NCBI GenBank assembly: GCA_018968785.1
Contig: JAGWZN010000026.1
Location: 1 to 8,279 of the forward strand
Length of the DNA stretch: 8,279 nt
Reading direction: 5' to 3'
Source: Patescibacteria group bacterium
GTDB taxonomy: Bacteria > Patescibacteriota > UBA1384 > CAILIB01
This document shows, in pieces, positions 1 to 5,406 of the stretch. The first letter of the stretch is position 1. Every line of letters begins with the position of its first letter. Position numbers and translations under genes: made by a program. The notes beneath the pieces are model-generated. The model did no database searches. It saw only the letters and a list, made by a program, of their open reading frames with translations, and was not told the origin of the DNA.

Positions 1-328
1 CTTTCTTCTGTTCGGACACGAACTGTAGCGCTTTTTTCAGCAGGGCGGCGTTATAAACACCGGCCAGTCCCCGGTCGGAGGCGATAGTAATCACCAGCAC
101 GGTTTTTACCGGCCGGGCCTGCAAGAGGGGATGGTGGTAACCGTTGCGGCCGCGTTGCAAGAGGTCTTGCAGCAGTTCGTCTAACCGATCGGCGTAGGGA
201 CGGCTGGAAAGGGTAGCCTGGCTGGCACGGCGAACTTTTGCCGATGAAACCAGTTCCATCGCTTTGGTAATTTGTTTCGTCGATTTAACCGATTTGATCC
301 GTCGGCGCAGTTCGCGAGTAGCCGGCAT
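1..328 (-). CDS. atpG: F1Fo ATP synthase gamma subunit, 5' part of gene (runs off left edge)
   Basis: Gamma is the central rotating shaft of F1 that couples proton flow through the c-ring to the alpha/beta catalytic hexamer. The first 109 codons are visible; the C-terminal two thirds lie outside the window. The N-terminus has the typical gamma opening helix (residues ~5-30, with IKSVKSTKQITKAMELVSS followed by AKVRRA), and the conserved SDRGL loop appears around residue 88 as SDRGLAGVYN, where most bacteria have SDRGLCGGFN. The ATG directly follows the TAA of atpA with no gap, and an AGAGG Shine-Dalgarno lies inside the end of atpA (complement of about 334-338, 5 nt spacer), so translation is probably coupled. 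The gene is last of the visible atp operon; beta and epsilon genes are expected beyond the edge. Identity is certain; only the remainder is unseen. Confidence 0.96.
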   Translation of the reverse strand, partial: MPATRELRRRIKSVKSTKQITKAMELVSSAKVRRASQATLSSRPYADRLDELLQDLLQRGRNGYHHPLLQARPVKTVLVITIASDRGLAGVYNAALLKKALQFVSEQKK

Positions 329-1840
329 TTAAGCCTCTATGAGTTTAGTGATCTTTTCCAGCGCGGTTTTCAACTCTTCCTCCACTTTTTCATCCATCTG
401 TCCGGTTTCCTTAATGCTCTTGAGAACGTTCGGGTGTTGAAGTTGTAACTGGTCAATAACCGTTTCAGCCGCTTTGCCGATACCGGCGACGGATACGGTA
501 TCGAAGAAACCTTTGGTAGCCGCGTACAGCAGCACGACTTGTTCCTCGACTGGAACCGGCTGATACTGAGGCTGTTTCAACAGCTCGGTCAGCCGTTGGC
601 CGCGATCGATTTGCTTTTTGGTGGCGTCATCCAGGTCGGAGCTGAACTGAGCGAAGCCGGCCAGTTCCCGGTACTGCGCCAGTTCCAATCGTAACTGTCC
701 CGCCACTTTTTTCATGGCTTTAATCTGAGCGGAACCGCCGACCCGGGAAACCGAGAGACCGACGTTGACAGCCGGCCGAATACCCTGGTAGAACAGGTCG
801 GATTCCAAGAAAATCTGCCCGTCGGTAATGGAAATAACATTGGTCGGAATGTAGGCGGAGATATCGCCGGCCTGGGTTTCGATAATCGGCAGCGCGGTCA
901 GAGAACCGCCACCGTTTTCCTGGTTCATTTTAGCGGCTCGTTCCAGTAAGCGGGAGTGCAGGTAAAACACGTCGCCCGGATACGCTTCCCGGCCGGGCGG
1001 GCGGCGCAGCAACAGAGAGACCTCCCGGTAGGCCCAGGCGTGCTTGGAAAGGTCGTCATAAATTACCAGCGCGTCTTTGCCGTTTTGCATGAAGTATTCG
1101 CCCATGGCGCAACCGGCGTAGGGAGCCAAGTACTGCATGGGGGCAGGATCGGAGGCGCCAGCCACCACGATAATCGTGTTTTCCAGCGCGCCGTATTTTT
1201 CCAGTTGCGCTCGCAACCGGGCGATCTTGGACTCTTTTTGGCCGATCGCCACATAAATGCTGATAATCCCGGAATCTTTCTGCGCGATCATCGTGTCAAC
1301 GGCAATGGCGGTTTTCCCGGTACCCCGGTCGCCAATAATCAGTTCCCGCTGACCGCGGCCGATGGGAATCATGGAATCAATCGATTTAATGCCGGTCTGA
1401 ACCGGTTGCCGCACGCCCTGGCGGGTAATAACGCCTGGCGCGATCTTTTCAATCGGATACCGCTCCGTCGCCTTGATCTCGCCTTTACCGTCAATGGCTT
1501 CTCCCAGCGCGTTTACCACCCGGCCGATCAACTCCGATCCGACCGGCACTGTCGCTACCTGGCCGGTGCCCAGCACGGTCATGCCGGCTTCCACCAGCGT
1601 AAAATCGCCAAGGATAATGACGCCGATCACTTCGCTTTCCAGGTTAAGCGCCATGGCCGGTACCGGACCGGCCTCGGTTTGAATATGCAGCAGTTCGCCG
1701 GCTTTAGCCTGAGGCAGCCCACTGATCCGGGCGATACCATCGCTCATCCGTTCGACCGTCCCCACCGTTTCTTGGCTAGCTTTCGGCTTCCAGGAGCCAA
1801 TCTTATTTTCAAGTTCTTTAATGATTGCGGTATCGGCCAT
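329..1840 (-). CDS. atpA: F1Fo ATP synthase alpha subunit
   Basis: Alpha is the non-catalytic nucleotide-binding subunit of the F1 hexamer. The 503 aa length is normal for the family. Order of parts: N-terminal docking helix (1-17), beta-barrel domain (~24-95), nucleotide-binding domain with P-loop GDRGTGKT at 170-177 and Walker B segment ALVIYDD at 257-263, the alpha Arg finger R366 in SVSRVGG, and a C-terminal helical domain (~380-503). The segments QPVQTG, SMIPIGRGQRELIIGDR, LLRRPPGREAYPGDVFYLHSR and SDLDDATKKQ are all diagnostic. One oddity is Gly173 in the P-loop, where alpha subunits nearly always have Gln (GDRQTGKT). The start is ATG at 1840, 11 nt after the atpH stop, with no clear Shine-Dalgarno, suggesting translational coupling. 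The stop abuts the atpG start. Confidence 0.99.
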   Translation of the reverse strand: MADTAIIKELENKIGSWKPKASQETVGTVERMSDGIARISGLPQAKAGELLHIQTEAGPVPAMALNLESEVIGVIILGDFTLVEAGMTVLGTGQVATVPVGSELIGRVVNALGEAIDGKGEIKATERYPIEKIAPGVITRQGVRQPVQTGIKSIDSMIPIGRGQRELIIGDRGTGKTAIAVDTMIAQKDSGIISIYVAIGQKESKIARLRAQLEKYGALENTIIVVAGASDPAPMQYLAPYAGCAMGEYFMQNGKDALVIYDDLSKHAWAYREVSLLLRRPPGREAYPGDVFYLHSRLLERAAKMNQENGGGSLTALPIIETQAGDISAYIPTNVISITDGQIFLESDLFYQGIRPAVNVGLSVSRVGGSAQIKAMKKVAGQLRLELAQYRELAGFAQFSSDLDDATKKQIDRGQRLTELLKQPQYQPVPVEEQVVLLYAATKGFFDTVSVAGIGKAAETVIDQLQLQHPNVLKSIKETGQMDEKVEEELKTALEKITKLIEA

Positions 1841-1851
1841 AATGCGCTGTG

Positions 1852-2178
1852 TTATTTGTTCAAGGTATAGGCAAGATCGGTGAGAGAAGACTTGCCGGAG
1901 AGATCGATTACCTGGTCTTTGAAACGGACAATCAAGCCGGATATGAGAATCGGGTCAACCGTATATACAATCCGGTGCTCACCCCATTTCTTGGTCAGCT
2001 CTTTTTCCAATCCGATCCGGTCCGACGGCGCGATCTCATTGGCGGAAATGACGGTAATATCCTGATTCCGGCTAAGCTCTGCCTCGAGCTCGTGTACGAC
2101 TGCCGGCAGTTGCTCGTACAGTTCCTGTTCTTTCAGGTAGTCAATAAAGCCGGCGGTAATCTGATGTGGGGTAGGCAT
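1852..2178 (-). CDS. atpH: F1Fo ATP synthase delta subunit, N-terminally short form
   Basis: Delta (OSCP homologue) links the top of F1 to the b-subunit peripheral stalk. Only 108 residues are encoded, against about 175-180 in most bacteria. By-eye alignment with E. coli delta places residue ~7 near E. coli residue ~75. The last helix pair of the N-terminal domain is kept (LPAVVHELEAEL region, 24-35), then the C-terminal alpha/beta domain (DITVISANEIAPSDR, 41-55) and the hallmark VDPILISGLIVRFKDQVIDL (74-93). Most of the six-helix N-terminal bundle that binds alpha is absent. The start is firm: ATG overlaps the atpF stop as TAATG, a GGAG Shine-Dalgarno (complement of 2184-2187) sits 5 nt upstream, and an in-frame TAA at 2197-2199 blocks any upstream extension. 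Position between atpF and atpA confirms identity. Confidence 0.95.
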   Translation of the reverse strand: MPTPHQITAGFIDYLKEQELYEQLPAVVHELEAELSRNQDITVISANEIAPSDRIGLEKELTKKWGEHRIVYTVDPILISGLIVRFKDQVIDLSGKSSLTDLAYTLNK

Positions 2179-2657
2179 TATAGCTCCGTGAGAATCTTAT
2201 GAACGTTATCTTTCTCGCCTTTTTCCACTTCATGTCGCAAGATCTTTTCGGAAGCCCGGATGACCATATCGGCCAGGTCGCCGCGCAGTTCCTCTTTCAG
2301 TCGGGTCTTTTCCGCGGCGATCTCCTGTTCAGCTTTGGTGAGAATCGCCTCCGCTTTCTTTTCCGCTTGGGCTTGCAACTGTGCCGCCAGCGTTTTTGAC
2401 TGCTCCTTGGCTTGAGATAGCAGGTCAGTCGCCTCTTTTTGTGCGGCGGTAAGCATCTCTTTCTGGCGTTGCTCCGATTCAGCGGCGTCCTTGCGGACCT
2501 TTTCAGCCATTTCCAAGCTATCTTTTACCTCTTTCCGACGGCTGTCGATCAGATTAATGATCGGTTTGTGCAAAAGATAGTATAGACCGGCAAAGAGCAG
2601 AATAAAGTTAAGGAGCTGGTAGATGAAATCGCGCAGGTTAAGTCCGAGTGCTTCCAT
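2178..2657 (-). CDS. atpF: F1Fo ATP synthase b subunit (peripheral stalk)
   Basis: Subunit b anchors the stator in the membrane and holds F1 through delta. The 159 aa length is typical. A hydrophobic membrane helix covers about residues 10-29 (FIYQLLNFILLFAGLYYLL), followed by the basic turn at HKPIINLIDSRRKEV (30-44). A long Ala/Glu/Lys/Gln-rich amphipathic helix (45-145) then forms the right-handed coiled coil of the b dimer. Only one b gene is visible, so a b2 homodimer is expected rather than b/b'. The ATG lies 13 nt after the atpE stop without a strong Shine-Dalgarno; the stop overlaps the atpH start by one base (TAATG). The membrane insertion segment and the operon position make the call secure. 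Confidence 0.98.
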   Translation of the reverse strand: MEALGLNLRDFIYQLLNFILLFAGLYYLLHKPIINLIDSRRKEVKDSLEMAEKVRKDAAESEQRQKEMLTAAQKEATDLLSQAKEQSKTLAAQLQAQAEKKAEAILTKAEQEIAAEKTRLKEELRGDLADMVIRASEKILRHEVEKGEKDNVHKILTEL

Positions 2658-2670
2658 GAACGGTCGGCGA

Positions 2671-2901
2671 TTAGGATACGAAGCGGATAATCAAGGCAAC
2701 AACCAGGGAAAAGATAGCCAATGACTCGGCAAAGACAATGCCCAGAATCATATTGCTACGGATTGAGTTCTCCGTTTCCGGATTGCGGCCGATTGACTCC
2801 AGTCCTTTTGCCGCTATTAGGCCGATGCCGATAGCCGGTCCCATTACTCCGACAGCAATGGCGATAGCCATGGCGAACAGTTTGGCGGATTCGATATCCA
2901 T
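2671..2901 (-). CDS. atpE: F1Fo ATP synthase c subunit (membrane rotor ring)
   Basis: Subunit c is the proteolipid that forms the rotating ion-carrying ring. It has two membrane helices (residues ~6-28 and ~52-74) joined by the polar loop GRNPETEN, which contacts gamma and epsilon. Helix 1 carries the GPAIGIGLIAAKG glycine-rich packing motif, and helix 2 has the ion-carrying Glu in FAESLAIFSL. I place the start at ATG 2901, giving 76 aa. An in-frame TTG at 2913 exists but reads straight through a GGGAG Shine-Dalgarno (complement of 2907-2911, 5 nt before the ATG), so it is very unlikely to be the start. Ser follows the Glu as in sodium-type rings, but the helix-1 Gln needed for sodium is Ile here, so proton use is favoured. 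The strong Shine-Dalgarno fits the high copy number needed per complex. Confidence 0.98.
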   Translation of the reverse strand: MDIESAKLFAMAIAIAVGVMGPAIGIGLIAAKGLESIGRNPETENSIRSNMILGIVFAESLAIFSLVVALIIRFVS

Positions 2902-2906
2902 GATGA

Positions 2907-2911
2907 CTCCC
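2907..2911 (-). promoter_or_regulatory. Shine-Dalgarno of atpE (decides the start)
   Basis: On the minus strand GGGAG is followed by TCATC and then ATG at 2901. The ideal 5 nt spacing makes ATG 2901 the start and rules against the in-frame TTG at 2913, which lies on the upstream edge of this site. It is the strongest ribosome binding site in the atp block, consistent with c being needed in many copies per complex. Confidence 0.85.
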
Positions 2912-2935
2912 AATTAGGTTTGTTAGTGGTAAAAG

Positions 2936-3787
2936 CTATATAAGAGGCTTGTTTCCCAGTTCCAGACGGGTTTCGGCCTGCGCCGCTTTCTCTGACAGCA
3001 ACAACTCTTCGCCCCCGTGCTGATGCCCTTTCTGGTCGTGCGAGACAATCGCCAGGGAGGTGAAGATGATGGTCAGGAAACAGAATACGTACGCTTGGAC
3101 TATATCAACAAACGTCTCAAGAATAAAGAAGGGGAGCGGTAGTGGCGCGATATACGGCAGTAAGGAAACAGTTAGAAAGATCATAACGCCAATCAGTACG
3201 TCTCCGGCGAAAATGTTGCCGAATAACCGGAAACTGAAGCTGATAATGCGGCCTAGCTCGGAAATGAGTTCAAAAATACCGACCGCGAAACCGATCGGAT
3301 TGGAAAAGTTGAAGAATTTTTTAAAGAATGATTTGGCGCCGGCATACTTAATGCCGAGGTACTCGATGTACGCCATTGAGACGCAGGCCAAGGCAACCGT
3401 GGTGTTCAAATCGGTAGTGGGAGCGCGAAATAGGGGAATAATTTCCGTCGTCCCGTTTTTAATCTCGGGAAAGCCAAACGACGTAATGCCGGGCAGCAGG
3501 CCGACCCAGCTGCCAATAACAATAAAGAAAAAGAGGGTAATAAGGTACGGAAACAGCTCCCGCACTACGTCCTCCCGGCCGATAATCTGCACGGCCATAT
3601 CGTAAAAGAAGGTGTAAATCAGATCAAGAAACGCTTGCAGCCGCCCCGGAATCCGCTTGAGGCCGCGCCGGAAAATAAGGGCTAGAATCAGCAATAGAGC
3701 GGTGACAACCCATCCGGTTAGAATGCTATTGGTAATGGGAACGCCGGCAATCGTGAAGATCTGTTCTGGCGCGAGGGAAATATTCAT
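2936..3787 (-). CDS. atpB: F1Fo ATP synthase a subunit (stator proton channel)
   Basis: Subunit a provides the two proton half-channels next to the c-ring. The 283 aa protein has about five to six hydrophobic helices (~20-40, 78-100, 128-146, 163-175, 183-212, 217-248). The essential Arg is R187 in SFRLFGNIFAGDVLIG, the counterpart of E. coli R210. The LNTTVALA loop (127-134) and the ETFVDIVQAYVFCFLTIIF final helix (224-242) are family hallmarks. About 33 residues follow the last helix (from ~250), a His/Glu/Gln-rich hydrophilic tail with DQKGHQHGGEE; E. coli subunit a ends almost at the helix. ATG 3787 is preceded by only a weak AAGAAA-like ribosome site. It is the first atp gene, 74 nt downstream of the exonuclease-like gene; no atpI is seen before it. 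Confidence 0.98.
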   Translation of the reverse strand: MNISLAPEQIFTIAGVPITNSILTGWVVTALLLILALIFRRGLKRIPGRLQAFLDLIYTFFYDMAVQIIGREDVVRELFPYLITLFFFIVIGSWVGLLPGITSFGFPEIKNGTTEIIPLFRAPTTDLNTTVALACVSMAYIEYLGIKYAGAKSFFKKFFNFSNPIGFAVGIFELISELGRIISFSFRLFGNIFAGDVLIGVMIFLTVSLLPYIAPLPLPFFILETFVDIVQAYVFCFLTIIFTSLAIVSHDQKGHQHGGEELLLSEKAAQAETRLELGNKPLI

Positions 3788-3861
3788 ATTTCTTACAATA
3801 AAGAACGAATGGCCTCAGTTGAGGTCATCCAAGGACAGGCTAGCAGAGATTAAAAAATCGG
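3788..3861 (-). other. Short gap between exonuclease-like gene and atpB
   Basis: This 74 nt spacer carries no convincing promoter in the atp direction. A TATTGT hexamer near the atpB start has no -35 partner at a sensible distance. A small imperfect inverted repeat at 3811-3826 (GGCCTC-AGTT-GAGGTC on the plus strand) has one A-C mismatch when read as minus-strand RNA and no T-run, so it is not a good terminator. The simplest reading is read-through from the upstream gene, possibly with a weak or activator-dependent atp promoter. Confidence 0.4.
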
Positions 3862-4470
3862 TCAAGGAGTATGCAGATTGACAAGATAATCCGGCAGTGG
3901 GTAACTGGCGTACTCTGACAAGAGATTTTTGCCATATATGAAACGGGAAAAAGCCTCAGCCTCCATCTGGGCTCCCGTCAACCCATGGTGCGGCTTCGGT
4001 TCGACCGGCAAACCGACGTACGGCATAATCGTTTCCGAGTTGAGAGTGGAGACGCGGTTTTCCGTGGGCGGAACCAGTCCGCTCCTCAGAAAGTGGGCGT
4101 AGGCAAGCGTATGCAGGTCAAGTGTCCGGAAGCCGACTTTCCAATCGATACCAAACCGGTCGGCTGTCGCTTGCAGGAAGTCCCGGTCAAACGAAGTGTT
4201 GTGGCCCGCAATCGTCTGATCAGGAATACTATTGGACCAACGGATAAACTCGTGCAGGAGATCGCCGGCCGATTGCTTATCCGGATCGTGGATTTGCTCG
4301 GGAGTAAAGCCGTTTACGCCCAGTGCTTCTTCGGTGTAGCCGGCGCCGTCTATTAGCCGGCATTCGCCGTAAAACCGGTTCTCCGGATGGGAAAAATCTA
4401 CCGCGCCAATGCTCAGGAGAGAGTGAGAATGAAAATCCAGGCCACTGGCTTCAATATCAACGACAATCAT
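3862..4470 (-). CDS. DEDDh-type 3'-5' exonuclease-like protein with an altered active site
   Basis: A 202 aa protein of the RNase T/DnaQ exonuclease fold. Exo I is VVDIEASGL with D5 and E7. Exo II is IAGHNTSFDRDFL with D95. The Exo III region reads PHHGLTGAQMEAEAF (160-174), matching the usual H-x-A-L-x-D-A-x-x-T-A-x-x-F pattern. His161 is in place but the expected fourth metal ligand at +5 is Gly166 (codon GGA at 3973-3975). Nearby E170 and E172 could substitute, or the protein may bind nucleic acid without cutting it. No other domain is visible, so it is not a polymerase or epsilon fusion; the specific substrate cannot be told. It starts with ATG 4470 behind a good extended -10 promoter and could be co-transcribed with the atp operon, whose first gene lies 74 nt downstream. 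Confidence 0.85.
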   Translation of the reverse strand: MIVVDIEASGLDFHSHSLLSIGAVDFSHPENRFYGECRLIDGAGYTEEALGVNGFTPEQIHDPDKQSAGDLLHEFIRWSNSIPDQTIAGHNTSFDRDFLQATADRFGIDWKVGFRTLDLHTLAYAHFLRSGLVPPTENRVSTLNSETIMPYVGLPVEPKPHHGLTGAQMEAEAFSRFIYGKNLLSEYASYPLPDYLVNLHTP

Positions 4471-4502
4471 GTTTGAGTCTTTATTAATATGTGACTTTTC
4501 TC

Positions 4503-4512
4503 TATTATAGCA
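4503..4512. promoter_or_regulatory. Overlapping divergent -10 elements (putative bidirectional promoter)
   Basis: Leftwards, the minus strand reads TGCTATAAT (complement of 4504-4512), a perfect -10 with the TG extension, predicting a start near 4497 and a leader of about 27 nt for the exonuclease-like gene. No good -35 is present, as often tolerated with an extended -10. Rightwards, TATTAT at 4503-4508 matches 5 of 6 -10 positions, with only a 3 of 6 -35 match (TTTATT, 4480-4485, 17 nt spacer). The leftward promoter is well supported by sequence; the rightward one is a possibility. Confidence 0.65.
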
Positions 4513-4522
4513 AAGAAATAGA

Positions 4523-4543
4523 GGAGTAGTTTGCTCCGTTTTT
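4523..4543 (+). terminator. Short hairpin plus T-run in the leader of the carbonic-anhydrase-like gene
   Basis: GGAG at 4523-4526 pairs with CTCC at 4534-4537, optionally extended by a T-G pair, around a 5-7 nt loop, and is followed by G and five T. It has the shape of a minimal intrinsic terminator reading rightwards, yet no plus-strand gene lies upstream. If real it would act as an attenuator on the rightward transcript. The stem is short, so function is uncertain. Confidence 0.3.
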
Positions 4544-4568
4544 GTAATTAATCAGTAATGAAGTGAAG

Positions 4569-5357
4569 ATGGCAGACAATGTACAAATAGAAACGGTTCC
4601 TTCGATTCAGGTAAGAGAGATGTGGGAAAGGCAACAGCCAATTTTTGCGCGGATATACCGGGAGGGAATCGCGGCTGTGGTGCAATCAATGCCCGATGCA
4701 GCAAAACTGTTCCGGTCCAGCACGTGCATTATTAAATGTATTGATGAAGGTGTGCCGGGAGACGGCTTGCATATGGCGGGATCGGGTATCTTACGTAGTT
4801 CTGAAGCAGTCCGGGATATGGTACAAAAAGCCAATGCAGAAGGAGTTACCAGTCACACCGGTTGCGGAGCGGCCCAACTGCTATTTACGGAAACATACGG
4901 TCACGCGCCCACTCCGGGAGAGCTGGACGCGTTTGCTGAAGAAAAAGCGCGAGCAATCGCGGGATTGTGCGGTATTCCGTATACGGGTCAGATCGGAGTG
5001 CTATCCAGACCGCCTGAGCTACATATTGCCCGAATCGTTTACTATGTTAGTTCGGCAGACTTCGATCATACGGTAGGAAACATCTTACCTCCCGGCTTTA
5101 CCGTTAGCCGCCGGTACATGGGTTTGGAAGACGCATTGGATGAAACCGCGCTGGGAGTGAATATCGCCTTCGGCCATCACGGATTCGGAGATCTCATCTC
5201 GGCGGACGCTCCATTTGTACTGTGCGCGGTGGGTGATCCGACCGATCCTAATCTAGGTGAAGATCAGTTACGCAAGGAGCTAAAAGCGGTACAGGAACAG
5301 TTTCCGCAAGGGAGAGTGATTATTGACGGTTTTAACGCTCCTCCCCCGGTTTCATGA
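4569..5357 (+). CDS. Divergent beta-carbonic-anhydrase-like protein, function unknown
   Basis: A soluble protein of 262 aa (264 from the alternative GTG at 4563, used for numbering here). It has CIDEG at 59-63 and SHTGCG at 97-102, resembling the zinc-binding pair CxDxR and HxxC of beta-carbonic anhydrases. C59, D61, H98 and C101 are present, but the usual Arg is Gly63. Between them LHMAGSGIL (69-77) resembles the G-rich loop that follows the first motif in that family. The Cys-to-His distance (39 residues) is shorter than the roughly 55 usual in beta enzymes. The second half (110-264), including the HHGFGD segment (205-210), matches nothing I recognise. It may be a zinc protein with CA fold and altered or lost hydratase activity. 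Start choice is uncertain: neither ATG 4569 nor GTG 4563 has a good Shine-Dalgarno. clpB follows after 49 nt, apparently with its own promoter. Confidence 0.6.
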   Translation: MADNVQIETVPSIQVREMWERQQPIFARIYREGIAAVVQSMPDAAKLFRSSTCIIKCIDEGVPGDGLHMAGSGILRSSEAVRDMVQKANAEGVTSHTGCGAAQLLFTETYGHAPTPGELDAFAEEKARAIAGLCGIPYTGQIGVLSRPPELHIARIVYYVSSADFDHTVGNILPPGFTVSRRYMGLEDALDETALGVNIAFGHHGFGDLISADAPFVLCAVGDPTDPNLGEDQLRKELKAVQEQFPQGRVIIDGFNAPPPVS

Positions 5358-5371
5358 AGGAATAATCACGA

Positions 5372-5400
5372 TTGCCGGTCCAGGGCCGGCTTGATAAAAT
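5372..5400 (+). promoter_or_regulatory. clpB promoter, likely giving a leaderless mRNA
   Basis: A -35 TTGCCG (5372-5377; 4 of 6 consensus) and a -10 TAAAAT (5395-5400; 5 of 6) are separated by exactly 17 nt. The expected transcription start, six to seven bases past the -10, falls on or next to the A of the clpB ATG at 5407. There is no Shine-Dalgarno in the 15 bases before the ATG. A GC-rich inverted repeat (GCCGG 5374-5378 with CCGGC 5386-5390) fills the spacer and could be a regulator site or the end hairpin of the upstream transcript. No CIRCE heat-shock operator is seen. Confidence 0.5.
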
Positions 5401-5406
5401 ACGGGC

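Noticed and set aside
956..1870. A 304-codon open frame on the plus strand opposite atpA
   Set aside because: It is entirely antisense to the highly conserved alpha-subunit gene, resembles no family, and is explained by the GC-rich codon use of atpA leaving few stops on the opposite strand.
2179..2260. A frameshift hiding the missing delta N-terminus
   Set aside because: The upstream sequence is fully used by an intact atpF ending at the same place, and an in-frame stop lies at 2197-2199.
2902..2913. TTG start giving an 80 aa c subunit
   Set aside because: The four extra codons are the GGGAG ribosome binding site itself; ATG 2901 has ideal spacing and gives a normal c-subunit N-terminus.
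3060..3605. A 181-codon plus-strand frame opposite atpB
   Set aside because: It lies inside the conserved subunit a gene, is rich in residues expected from antisense of hydrophobic codons, and has no supporting context.
3811..3826. Inverted repeat upstream of atpB as a terminator
   Set aside because: The minus-strand RNA stem has an A-C mismatch near its base, few pairs, and no T-run after it.
5358..5406. CIRCE-type heat-shock operator before clpB
   Set aside because: The TTAGCACTC-N9-GAGTGCTAA pattern is absent; only a CCGG-rich inverted repeat is present.
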